From Methylobacterium sp. Leaf123 (lineage in GTDB: Bacteria > Pseudomonadota > Alphaproteobacteria > Rhizobiales > Beijerinckiaceae), in NCBI RefSeq assembly GCF_001423405.1, contig NZ_LMNS01000001.1, positions 377,384-441,383 of the forward strand: 64,000 nt of DNA. Direction: 5' to 3'. The notes beneath the pieces were generated by a model that saw only the letters and a list, made by a program, of their open reading frames with translations, was not told the origin of the DNA and did not search any database. The translations under genes were made by a program, and so were the position numbers. Below are positions 39,869-49,918 of this stretch, one piece after another; the stretch's first letter is position 1, and each line of letters opens with the position of its first letter.

Positions 39869-41401
39869 TTGACCCAATTTACCGATTTCGGCCTCGCTCA
39901 GCCCGTGCTCCGCGCGCTGGAAGAGGCCGGCTACGTCACGCCGACGCCGATCCAGTCGCAGGCCGTCCCGCCCGCGATGGAAGGCCGTGATCTCTGCGGC
40001 ATCGCCCAGACCGGCACCGGCAAGACCGCCGCCTTCGCCCTCCCGATCCTGCATCGCCTGTCGCTGGACAGCCGCCGTGCGCCGCGCCGCGGTTGCCGCG
40101 TGCTCGTCCTGTCGCCGACCCGCGAGCTGGCGAGCCAGATCGCCGACAGCTTCTCGGATTATGGCCGGCACCTGCCCTACACCAACACCGTCGTGTTCGG
40201 TGGTGTGAACATCACCCGCCAGGAGCGGGCGATCGCGCCGGGCGTCGACATCCTCGTCGCCACGCCGGGCCGGCTCATCGACCTCGTCGATCGCCGCGCG
40301 CTGACGCTGGAAGGCGTCGAGATCCTCGTCCTCGACGAGGCCGACCAGATGCTCGACCTCGGCTTCATCCATGCGCTCAAGCGCATCGTGAAGATGCTGC
40401 CGACCAAGCGCCAGAGCCTATTCTTCTCGGCCACCATGCCGAAGAACATCGCTGGGCTCGCCGACCAATATCTCAACAACCCGGTTCAGGTGGCCGTCAC
40501 GCCCGTGGCGACCACCGCCGAGCGCGTCGATCAGCAGGTCATCTTCTGCCACACCGGCGCCAAGCAGGCCCTGCTCAACCACGTCCTGCGTGATCCGAAG
40601 ATCGAGCGCGTGCTCGTCTTCACCCGCACCAAGCACGGTGCGGATCGCGTCGTGCGCGGCCTCGACAAGGCCAATGTCGTCAGCGCGGCGATCCATGGCA
40701 ACAAGAGCCAGCCGCAGCGCGAGCGGGCGCTCGCCGCCTTCCGCGACGGTTCCTGCCGCGTGCTGGTGGCCACCGACATTGCCGCCCGCGGTATCGATGT
40801 CGACGGCGTGACCCATGTCGTGAACTATGATCTGCCGAACGTGCCGGAATCCTACGTCCACCGCATCGGCCGCACGGCCCGCGCGGGTGCCGAAGGTCAG
40901 GCGATCTCGTTCTGCAACGACGAGGAGCGCGCTTACCTGCGCGACATCGAGCGCACCACGCGCCAGAAGATCCCTGTCGGCGGGTTCCCCGAGGGCTTCG
41001 TGCCGCCGACGCGCCAGGAAGCGCAGGACAACGCCGCCGAGGAGGCGCGCCGTCCGCCGCGTCAGCCGCAGGGTCGTCCCGGCCAGCGCCAGGGTCGTCC
41101 GGGTGGCGGTCGCGGCCAGGGTGGCGAGGGTCGCGGCGAGCCGCGCGCCCACGACGCGCGCGGTGGGCGTCCCGGCGGACAGCCGGGCCACCGTCAGGAC
41201 CAGCGCGCCGCCGGCGCACCGCGTCCCGACGGTCAGCGGCAGGACCAGCGCCGTCCCGAGCGGGCCGGCGAGGCCCGTCCGCAGGGCGCGCGTCCGCAAG
41301 GCGCCCGTCCGAGCGACGGCCGTCGCGACGGCCGGCCCGCGCGCTCCGGTGGTGAGGGCGGCCGGGCGATCGGCTGGCTCGATCGCGCGCCGCGCACCTG
41401 A
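39869..41401 (+). CDS. DEAD-box RNA helicase with Arg/Gly/Gln-rich tail
   Basis: About 510 residues from TTG at 39869 ([22 protein letters not shown], the Q-motif region); a longer frame upstream is non-conserved. Helicase motifs: [70 protein letters not shown] and [10 protein letters not shown]. The last ~130 residues are low-complexity, rich in Arg, Gly, Gln and Pro (RGG-like), as in RhlE/CsdA-type helicases that bind RNA. A 266-bp untranslated region precedes it, typical of cold-regulated helicases, but no specific element is recognised there. Confidence 0.9.
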   Translation: MTQFTDFGLAQPVLRALEEAGYVTPTPIQSQAVPPAMEGRDLCGIAQTGTGKTAAFALPILHRLSLDSRRAPRRGCRVLVLSPTRELASQIADSFSDYGRHLPYTNTVVFGGVNITRQERAIAPGVDILVATPGRLIDLVDRRALTLEGVEILVLDEADQMLDLGFIHALKRIVKMLPTKRQSLFFSATMPKNIAGLADQYLNNPVQVAVTPVATTAERVDQQVIFCHTGAKQALLNHVLRDPKIERVLVFTRTKHGADRVVRGLDKANVVSAAIHGNKSQPQRERALAAFRDGSCRVLVATDIAARGIDVDGVTHVVNYDLPNVPESYVHRIGRTARAGAEGQAISFCNDEERAYLRDIERTTRQKIPVGGFPEGFVPPTRQEAQDNAAEEARRPPRQPQGRPGQRQGRPGGGRGQGGEGRGEPRAHDARGGRPGGQPGHRQDQRAAGAPRPDGQRQDQRRPERAGEARPQGARPQGARPSDGRRDGRPARSGGEGGRAIGWLDRAPRT

Positions 41402-41506
41402 TCGCCGGACGGCCTGACGATCACGCGTCTGACTCTCGCCCCATCGCGGGGCGGGAGGCGGCGCCACCGATCGTCAGGTCTCAACAGTTTTTGAAATCGA
41501 TCTTTT

Positions 41507-41534
41507 CGGCGCGGGATGCGTTCATCCCGCGCCG
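41507..41534 (+). terminator. Perfect 12-bp hairpin after the helicase gene
   Basis: CGGCGCGGGATG / CATCCCGCGCCG with tetraloop CGTT, followed by TTCTCGTT. It probably ends the helicase transcript, 105 bp past the stop, or acts in the leader of the next gene, which starts 39 bp further on. Confidence 0.6.
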
Positions 41535-41573
41535 TTCTCGTTCGGAGCACGGCCTGTCAGGAGATCAGGCGGA

Positions 41574-41759
41574 ATGCGCTACGAACTCTATCGTGACGCG
41601 GGCGGGCAGTGGCGCTGGCGCCTGCGCGTCCAGAACGGCAACGTCATCGCCGATTCCGGTGAAAGCTATGTTCGCCGCGAGGATTGCGAGCGCGGCATCG
41701 AATTGGTGAAGGGCAGCGCCGAGGCGTCCGTCGTCGACATGACGACGAAGATCGCCTGA
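41574..41759 (+). CDS. YegP-type DUF1508 protein
   Basis: 61 residues covering one DUF1508 unit: YELYRDAGGQWRWRLRVQNG then VIADSGESYVRREDCERGIELVK. These small alpha/beta domains occur singly or as tandem pairs; function is not established. The gene is preceded by TCAGGAGATCAGGCGGA, giving a good ribosome-binding site. Confidence 0.85.
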   Translation: MRYELYRDAGGQWRWRLRVQNGNVIADSGESYVRREDCERGIELVKGSAEASVVDMTTKIA

Positions 41760-41886
41760 CCCGGTTTCACGGCCTCCGCGGGCGCTCATTTTTTGCGAAA
41801 CCGTTTTGCGCGTTCGTGCGTTCTCGCTCGCGCGGTGCGCCGGGTTCGGCGTGTCCGTTCGCGATTGCCGAAGAGGGAATGCCCAC

Positions 41887-42168
41887 TTGCTCAGAAAACT
41901 CCTCCTTGCCGCGCTGATGGTCCTGGGCCTCGCCGCGGTGGCACCGCAGGGTGCGTCGGCCGCCCCGGTCGGCCCGTCGGCCGCGCTCGTGACCGAAACC
42001 GCACCCGCAACCGTCGAGAAGGCGCAGTACTACTACCGCCGTGGCTGGGGCCGGCGCCCCTATTACGGCCGCCGTTTCTACGGCCCGCGCCCGTTCTACC
42101 GTCGCCCGTATTACCGCCGTCCGTTCTACGGCCCGCGCCGTTTCTACGGCCCGCGTCGCTTCTACTGA
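41887..42168 (+). CDS. Small secreted Tyr/Arg/Pro-rich protein
   Basis: 93 residues from TTG at 41887, chosen because AGAGGGA lies before it and because it gives a clean signal peptide (MLRKLLLAALMVLGLAAVAP, cleavage near GASAAP). The C-terminal half is built from repeats of RRPYYG, RRFYGPR, PFYRRP and the like, ending in FYGPRRFY. Such basic, tyrosine-rich exported proteins are frequent in Hyphomicrobiales, but their role is unknown. A strong terminator follows at 42230-42259. Confidence 0.6.
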   Translation: MLRKLLLAALMVLGLAAVAPQGASAAPVGPSAALVTETAPATVEKAQYYYRRGWGRRPYYGRRFYGPRPFYRRPYYRRPFYGPRRFYGPRRFY

Positions 42169-42229
42169 TAAGCCGAACGGATCTCTCGGGAGACCCAACG
42201 GACGTCTGAAGACGATCGTTTCCGCATCG

Positions 42230-42259
42230 AGCCCGGAGTGTCATCGCTCCGGGCTTTTT
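42230..42259 (+). terminator. Rho-independent terminator
   Basis: AGCCCGGAG / CTCCGGGCT stem (9 bp), loop TGTCATCG, then TTTT. It ends the Tyr/Arg-rich protein gene. Confidence 0.85.
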
Positions 42260-42380
42260 CACGTTTACATCCTGGGGTGACCGATCACCTTCCGCGGTTT
42301 TCCAAAGGCCGCGAGCCAATATAGGATGGCGGTCAAGCGAGTATGGCCTGCGTGAGACGGGCCGCTCCGGAGGACGTCCC

Positions 42381-42524
42381 ATGATCGATCTCGTGACGCG
42401 GCAGCGGCGCGCGATTGCGCCCCCTCGTACCCTGTCCTGGCAGGACATCCCCCTCGAGCTGTTCGTCTGCGCCGCGGCGATCTTTCTCGCGGCCGGGCTG
42501 GAGCTTCTCGGCCTGATGCCCTGA
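42381..42524 (+). CDS. 47-residue single-span membrane protein
   Basis: ATG at 42381 is preceded by GGAGGA (42369-42374) at ideal spacing. The 47-codon frame starts MIDLVTRQRRAIAPPRTLSW and continues into one hydrophobic helix (LFVCAAAIFLAAGLELLGLMP). A basic N-terminus and single span suggest a small inner-membrane protein with the N-terminus in the cytoplasm. No family recognised. The strong RBS and clear topology are the support. Confidence 0.5.
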   Translation: MIDLVTRQRRAIAPPRTLSWQDIPLELFVCAAAIFLAAGLELLGLMP

Positions 42525-42609
42525 CGCGGTTCCGCCTCTGGCGCGGGACCGGCGCCCGTGCTTGGCTGCTGGACAACGCGTGGTCGAATCAGCGCGAACG
42601 GGGGAAGCG

Positions 42610-43029
42610 ATGACGCAGGCGATCGATGTGGGCGACGAGCATCCCGTCGGCGATCTGACGGTGCGCACGATCGCCATGCCGGCCGACACCAATGCCAACG
42701 GCGACATCTTCGGCGGTTGGGTGCTCTCGCAGATGGATCAGGCCGGCGGCATCGCTGGGGTCGAGCGGGCGCAGGGGCGGGTCGTGACCGTGGCCGTCGA
42801 TGCGATGACCTTCATCCGGCCCGTGCGAGTCGGGGACGTGCTGTGCGTCTACACCCGGATCGGCCGGGTCGGACGCACCTCGATGAAGATCCACTTGGAG
42901 GCCTGGGCGCGGCGCTTCCAGACCCAGTTCCGCGAGAAGGTGACCGAGGCGACCTTCACCTTCGTCGCCATCGACGAGGTGGGCCGTCCGCGCCCGATCC
43001 CAGTCGAGGGCGAGGCGGCGTCCGCCTGA
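42610..43029 (+). CDS. Acyl-CoA thioesterase, hotdog fold (YciA-like)
   Basis: 139 residues from ATG at 42610 (RBS GGGGAAG); a longer frame starts at 42562. The hotdog acyl-CoA thioesterase signature NANGDIFGGWVLSQMDQAGG is intact, including the catalytic Asp, with VAVDAMTFIRPVRVGDVL and ATFTFVAIDEVGRPRPI. It hydrolyses short to medium acyl-CoAs in the cytosol. It is followed 110 bp later by an MBL hydrolase gene on the same strand. Confidence 0.88.
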   Translation: MTQAIDVGDEHPVGDLTVRTIAMPADTNANGDIFGGWVLSQMDQAGGIAGVERAQGRVVTVAVDAMTFIRPVRVGDVLCVYTRIGRVGRTSMKIHLEAWARRFQTQFREKVTEATFTFVAIDEVGRPRPIPVEGEAASA

Positions 43030-43139
43030 TCCGCTATCGGGACGGGATCGGCAGGACCGGCGATGAGGCGCCCCGCATTGGCGCTTCCCGGCGCGACGGT
43101 CTAGAACCGGACGCATCATCCTCAAGCTGCCGAGTCCGT

Positions 43140-43784
43140 ATGCCCGCCACGCCCCGCGCCGCGATCATCCCGGTCACCCCGTTCCAGCAGAACTGCACCT
43201 TGATCTGGGATGACGCCACCAAGGCCGGCGCCGTGGTCGATCCCGGTGGAGACCTGGACCGGATCGAGGCGGCGATTCGCGCGCAGGGCGTCACGGTCGA
43301 GAAGATCCTGCTCACCCACGGCCATATCGACCATGCCGGCGGCGCCGCCGAGCTGAAGGAGCGCCTCGGCGTTCCCGTCGAGGGCCCGCACGAGGCCGAC
43401 AAGTACCTGCTCGATTCCCTGCCCGAGACGGGTGCGAGTTACGGGATCGACGGCGCCCGCGTGATCACGCCAGATCGCTGGCTCAACGAGGGGGACACCG
43501 TCACCGTCGGCGGCCTGACCTTCGACATCTGGCACGCCCCCGGCCACTCCCCCGGCAGCGTCGTGTTCATGAGCCGCGATGCCCGCTTCGCCCTGGTCGG
43601 CGATGTGGTGTTCCAGGGCTCGGTCGGCCGGACCGACCTGCCCGGCGGCAGCCACGAGCAACTGATCCGGATGATCAAGGAGAAGGTGCTGCCGCTCGGC
43701 GACGACGTCGCCTTCATCCCCGGCCACGGGCCGACCGGAACGCTCGGGCAGGAGCGGATGACGAACCCCTTCCTGCAAGGATAA
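43140..43784 (+). CDS. MBL-fold hydrolase, glyoxalase II-like
   Basis: 214 residues from ATG at 43140. Metallo-beta-lactamase metal sites: THGHIDHAGG (HxHxDH), HAPGHSPGSVVF, GDVVFQGSVGR (Asp) and PGHGPTGTLGQER (final His). The short length and VTPFQQNCTLI start match the YcbL/GloB-like small hydrolases. It likely hydrolyses thioesters such as S-lactoylglutathione, though the substrate is not provable here. Confidence 0.88.
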   Translation: MPATPRAAIIPVTPFQQNCTLIWDDATKAGAVVDPGGDLDRIEAAIRAQGVTVEKILLTHGHIDHAGGAAELKERLGVPVEGPHEADKYLLDSLPETGASYGIDGARVITPDRWLNEGDTVTVGGLTFDIWHAPGHSPGSVVFMSRDARFALVGDVVFQGSVGRTDLPGGSHEQLIRMIKEKVLPLGDDVAFIPGHGPTGTLGQERMTNPFLQG

Positions 43785-43861
43785 ATTACGGTCTGGATCG
43801 CCGCCCGAACGGCTGGGCCGGCGACGCGTGTTGCGTGGGCGACGATACGGGACGTTTCGAC

Positions 43862-44476
43862 ATGACGGCCTTCGATGCCGGTTCGATCCGCGTCTTGATC
43901 GGTCTCGGTGCCGTGCGCGTCCGGCCGCGCATGTATATCGGTGATACGGAGGACGGGACTGGGCTGCACAATATGGTCCTCGCCACAGTCAACTATGCGC
44001 TGCGCGAACGCTCCGGTCGCCGCGCCGCCTGTGTCCGCGTAACCCTCGACGCCGACGGTTCCTGCACGGTCTCCGACGATGGTCCTGGCCTGTCCGGTGA
44101 GCCGCGCAATGGCGGCGACATCTGCGAGCTGGAAGCCGTGATGACGCGGTTCGACTCGCAGGATCTCGCGGGTGACGTCGGACAGCCGGAGCTATGCGTG
44201 GTCAACGCGCTTTCGCACTGCTCACGGATCGAAAGCCGGAGCGGGGACAAGTCGTTCGATCTGGCGTTCCGGCACGGTGTGAAGCTCTCGCCCCTCGGCG
44301 TCCGGACGATCGCGCACGAGTCGTGCGGAACGACGATTTCGTTTCGGCCCTCCGCCGACACCTTCGCAGAACGGCGTTTCGACGGCGCAAGATTGAAGGC
44401 CGCTCTGGAGGCGCTGTCGCATCGATCGGGGACGCGAATCGAACTCAAGGATGCACGAGGGAACGCCGCGACCTGA
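43862..44476 (+). CDS. Degenerate GyrB-like ATPase-domain protein
   Basis: About 204 residues from ATG at 43862 (a GTG at 43835 adds nine). It is a paralogue of the GyrB N-terminal ATPase domain: residues 8-39 match the gyrB product at 24 of 32 positions (SIRVL.GL.AVR.RP.MYIGDT.DG.GLH.M). Key ATPase residues are changed: the catalytic Glu (GyrB E50 here) is Ala41, the Mg-binding Asn (N54) is Tyr45, and the GGLHGVG lid motif reads DVGQPEL. The nucleotide-contact Asp (D72) remains. It has no transducer, TOPRIM or C-terminal region. It lies 212 bp before gyrB on the same strand. The open frame is intact, so a functional non-ATPase product is possible; a decaying duplication is the alternative. 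Confidence 0.75.
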   Translation: MTAFDAGSIRVLIGLGAVRVRPRMYIGDTEDGTGLHNMVLATVNYALRERSGRRAACVRVTLDADGSCTVSDDGPGLSGEPRNGGDICELEAVMTRFDSQDLAGDVGQPELCVVNALSHCSRIESRSGDKSFDLAFRHGVKLSPLGVRTIAHESCGTTISFRPSADTFAERRFDGARLKAALEALSHRSGTRIELKDARGNAAT

Positions 44477-44625
44477 TGTTGTCCATTCGCGCGACGGCGT
44501 CGTGGACAGCCCTTACGCGTCGTTAACGCGATCGGTCCACAAAGAGCACGCAACAACGCTTTCAAGACGCGAAAAGCGATGCAAAATCAGGGATGAACGC
44601 CTATATGGAATGGGTACCGAGATAG

Positions 44626-47136
<2,511 letters not shown>

Positions 47137-47197
47137 TGCATGGGCCCTGAGGGCTGGTGACGGCTCTCGGGACGATGCAAGCGGACGGTGGCGCGGG

Positions 47198-47905
47198 TTA
47201 GGCCCGTGCCGCCGACAATCCGTCCGGCAGGCCTTCGTAGGAATCGACGAGGAAGGCGCGAGCGCGGCTGACACGGCTCTTGACCGTGCCGACCTGACAG
47301 CCGAGCTGCTCGGCCGCTTCCTCGTACGTGAAGCCCTCGGCCCCGACCAGCAGAAGCGCCTGCCGCTGCGGCAGCGGTAGGGTGCCGATCAAGTTCATCA
47401 CCATCCGTAGTCCCGCCGCGTGCTCCTGATCGGGGTGAGCGGTGAGCGTACCGGCATGGACGCCGTCGGCGTCCTCGACTTCGCGGCGCCCCTTGCGGAT
47501 CTCGGTGTAGAACTGATTGCGCAGGATGGTGAACAACCACGCCGTGAAGTTCGTGCCCGGCGTGAACCGCTCCCGGTTGGCCCAGGCCTTCACCATCGTC
47601 TCCTGAACGAGATCGTCGGCGCGGGTCGGGTTGGCCGTGAGCGAGATCGCGAAGGTGCGCAGCATCGGCAGCGCCTTCACCAGATCATCGCGGAAGATGG
47701 CTTCGACCTGTCCGCCATGGGCCGCGAGCGCCCTCTCGAACTGTCGCAACAGCGCCGCGAGCGGGCTCGGCAGGGGCGCTTGCTCCGCCAGATCGAAGTA
47801 GTCCCGCAAGGCGAGAGCCAATTGGCGTGGAACGGCTTTTGCCGCTTCACCCCGTACAGGGCCGGGATCTTCCGGCAATTGGCTGCGAATCAGTTCGTCG
47901 GGCAT
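47198..47905 (-). CDS. EcfG-family sigma factor with NepR-like N-terminal segment
   Basis: 235 residues from ATG at 47905 (RBS GAGGTG). Residues about 72-225 are an ECF sigma of the EcfG type: LPMLRTFAISL, RADDLVQETMVKAWANRERF, GTNFTAWLFTILRNQFYTEIRK, LPLPQRQALLLVGAEGFTYEEAAE and VGTVKSRVSRAR. Residues 29-58 match the spacing of the NepR anti-sigma core with no gap relative to the NepR-REC protein of this window: L33, F37 D38, P46, L52 and acidic E57 fall where L10, Y14 D15, P23, L29 and D34 fall there. An anti-sigma segment joined to its own sigma would imply self-inhibition. The sigma call is firm, the NepR segment moderate. It is convergent with gyrB. Confidence 0.82.
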   Translation of the reverse strand: MPDELIRSQLPEDPGPVRGEAAKAVPRQLALALRDYFDLAEQAPLPSPLAALLRQFERALAAHGGQVEAIFRDDLVKALPMLRTFAISLTANPTRADDLVQETMVKAWANRERFTPGTNFTAWLFTILRNQFYTEIRKGRREVEDADGVHAGTLTAHPDQEHAAGLRMVMNLIGTLPLPQRQALLLVGAEGFTYEEAAEQLGCQVGTVKSRVSRARAFLVDSYEGLPDGLSAARA

Positions 47906-48293
47906 CCGGAAGGGCACCTCGGGATAGAGCAGGGCGTTTGAAGTAGTCACCTTTCGGTAGCAATTGAAAAATGAACTGACGCTAAACGGCGGCGAAAAAA
48001 GCACCCATCTCCTGGAGCAGACGGAGCAAATTCTTCTCACAACCCTTGGATATGTTTCGGAGTTTTTCTGAAAGATTGTTCGATCACGGCGGGATGGCGC
48101 CCGAAGATTGCGGTGCCCAGCGATCTGTTTTCAGCTTAGCCGTTTGACTTGCCTTGAACTGATTCGCTTGGCGTGACGGCGTAGGCAGGCGGCAAACCGG
48201 CCATCGGCAGGGCGCCCCTTGGCGGCCAGCACCTGCGGCATAGCTTTGCACGCAGCGGCCTGCAGCGGCGCCGGCGGTTCAAGGAATCCGAGT
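47906..48293. other. Intergenic region between the sigma-factor and mscL genes
   Basis: 388 bases between divergent genes, moderately AT-rich from about 47940 to 48090. No EcfG-type promoter (GGAAC-N16-CGTT on either strand), small gene or stable hairpin was found by eye. Confidence 0.4.
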
Positions 48294-48719
48294 ATGTTGG
48301 AAGAGTTCAAGAAATTCGCGTTGCGCGGCAACGTGGTCGATCTCGCCGTCGGCGTGATCATCGGCGCGGCGTTCGGCGCCATCGTCAATTCGCTGGTTCA
48401 GGACGTCATCATGCCGATCATCGGCGCGGTGACCGGCGGCCTCGACTTCTCGAACTACTACATCCCGCTGTCGTCCAAGGTGCAGACGGGCATGCCCTAT
48501 GCCGAGGCGAAGAAGGTCGGCGCGGTGATCGGCTACGGCCAGTTCCTGACGCTCGCCGTCAACTTCACCATCATCGCCTTCGTGCTGTTCATGGTCATCC
48601 GCGCCATGAACGTCCTGAAATCCAGGGAAGAGGCCAAGCCGAAGCCGGTGGCCGAGGTGCCGGCCGATGTGAAGCTGCTGGGTGAGATCCGCGATCTCCT
48701 GGCGGAACGACGGGTGTGA
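48294..48719 (+). CDS. mscL: Large-conductance mechanosensitive channel
   Basis: 141 residues from ATG at 48294. N-terminal [24 protein letters not shown], two membrane helices ([22 protein letters not shown] and [19 protein letters not shown]) and a C-terminal amphipathic helix ([16 protein letters not shown]) are all as in MscL. It releases solutes on hypo-osmotic shock. Its stop is 6 bp from the convergent gene at 48726. Confidence 0.95.
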   Translation: MLEEFKKFALRGNVVDLAVGVIIGAAFGAIVNSLVQDVIMPIIGAVTGGLDFSNYYIPLSSKVQTGMPYAEAKKVGAVIGYGQFLTLAVNFTIIAFVLFMVIRAMNVLKSREEAKPKPVAEVPADVKLLGEIRDLLAERRV

Positions 48720-48725
48720 GCCGCC

Positions 48726-49016
48726 CTACTTCTTCGGCTCATCCGCATCGGGCGTAACGCCGAAGGCATCGAGAATCCGGTCGAGCGCCTGTTCGACGGC
48801 CTCGGTGCCTTCCTCATGCGTCTTCAGCCGCGTCTCGAGCCGGCGAAGCTGCGGCTCGAATTCCTGCGGCACGGTCGGTTCGTCGCCGAGGAAGCGCGGC
48901 TCGGGGAGCGGCTCGGTGTAGACGCTGCGCAGCTCATGACCGAGATGGTCGCGGACCGATTCCGGCAACGGCGGGTTCTCGGGAGGGTTTTCGGCGGTTG
49001 TGTCGGAGCCGGTCAT
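48726..49016 (-). CDS. Small acidic protein with weak NepR-like features
   Basis: 96 residues from ATG at 49016. It is Pro/Glu-rich. Residues 25-33 (LGHELRSVY) match the first helix of NepR (IGxxLxxxY), and residues 46-61 (EPTVPQEFEPQLRRLE) resemble the second part if an 8-residue insertion is allowed. The C-terminal helix (TEAVEQALDRILDAFG) is extra. I do not claim NepR function; a conserved hypothetical protein is the safe call. It lies 0.8 kb from the NepR-EcfG sigma gene. Confidence 0.55.
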   Translation of the reverse strand: MTGSDTTAENPPENPPLPESVRDHLGHELRSVYTEPLPEPRFLGDEPTVPQEFEPQLRRLETRLKTHEEGTEAVEQALDRILDAFGVTPDADEPKK

Positions 49017-49250
49017 CGTCAGTCCTGTCCAGGCGCAAACATCGTCTCGCACGGATCAACGATCGGAACACCGGGAGCGTTGCGTCCCACGTTCTCGCAT
49101 ACTTTCGACCGTATCACGGCGACCGATCGAACACTGATCTCTCGGGACATCGGCTGTCGCACTCAGGCCATGCATCGTCGGGGCGACGGTGCCGGACCGA
49201 TCGGAACCTCGGTCTGCGAACTGCGGGGAGCAGGCCACACCACGAAAAAA

Positions 49251-49275
49251 GGCCCCGGCAACGGGTGCCGGGGCC
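49251..49275 (-). terminator. Terminator for the DUF1236 gene
   Basis: 10-bp stem GGCCCCGGCA / TGCCGGGGCC, loop ACGGG; on the minus strand it is followed by TTTTTT. It sits 40 bp past the DUF1236 stop. Confidence 0.85.
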
Positions 49276-49315
49276 GGATGGTGCCGCCCTTTGCGGGCGG
49301 CCCATGAGGTCGTGC

Positions 49316-49729
49316 TTAGTCGAGCACTTCAATGATCCGGTGGCGACCATCCACCAGCACCGGACGGTCGTTGACCACGGTGTAGCGGGTGCCACGGGTC
49401 ACGTTGTAGTCGTTCGGGACGTCGTAATACGTCACGCCCGAGGACGGCAGCGTGGAGCCGACGACGACACGACCGTCGTAGTCGTAGGAACGGACGTTGC
49501 GCTCGCGGACATAGGAGCGGAAGCGCGGACGATCCTCGACGCCGAGAATGCCACCGATCGTACCGGTGGCCGCACCGACCGCACCGCCGACGATGCCGCC
49601 GATCGGACCTGCCGCATCGGCGCCTTCCTGAGCGCCACGCTCCGCGCCGCGCAGGGTGCCTTGAGCCTGAGCGGCCATGGGCAGAGCAAGCGCGATGGCC
49701 GAAGCAGCGAGAAGGGTCTTGATCTTCAT
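49316..49729 (-). CDS. Secreted DUF1236 protein
   Basis: 137 residues from ATG at 49729. Signal peptide MKIKTLLAASAIALALPMA with cleavage near AQAQG. A Gly/Ala-rich segment (GPIGGIVGGAVGAATGTIGG) is followed by RPRFRSYVRERNV, PSSGVTYYDVP and RYTVVNDRPVLVDGRHRIIEVLD, the DUF1236 domain typical of this order. Periplasmic or cell-surface protein of unknown function. A good terminator follows. Confidence 0.85.
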   Translation of the reverse strand: MKIKTLLAASAIALALPMAAQAQGTLRGAERGAQEGADAAGPIGGIVGGAVGAATGTIGGILGVEDRPRFRSYVRERNVRSYDYDGRVVVGSTLPSSGVTYYDVPNDYNVTRGTRYTVVNDRPVLVDGRHRIIEVLD

Positions 49730-49918
49730 TACAGCATCTCCGTCGTTGTGAGGTTCGCCACGATCAGGCGCAGCGAAGCATGGCCGGGTAACGCCCCAGC
49801 CTCGAATTCGGATGCATGGAAAATCGAGAAAGGCCGAGATTATCGCGCGGTGCCCGACACGGAGGTAGATCTCGCGAAAGCTGTCGCGTCGGCGCATGAC
49901 ATCTTTCGATCTCGGTCC

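Noticed and set aside
43862..44476. Calling the GyrB-like gene a pseudogene outright
   Set aside because: The frame is open with neighbour-like codon use and an intact start; loss of ATPase residues alone does not prove it is dead.
49065..49081. GGAAC and CGTT words near 49070
   Set aside because: Only 8 bases separate them; EcfG promoters need about 16-17.
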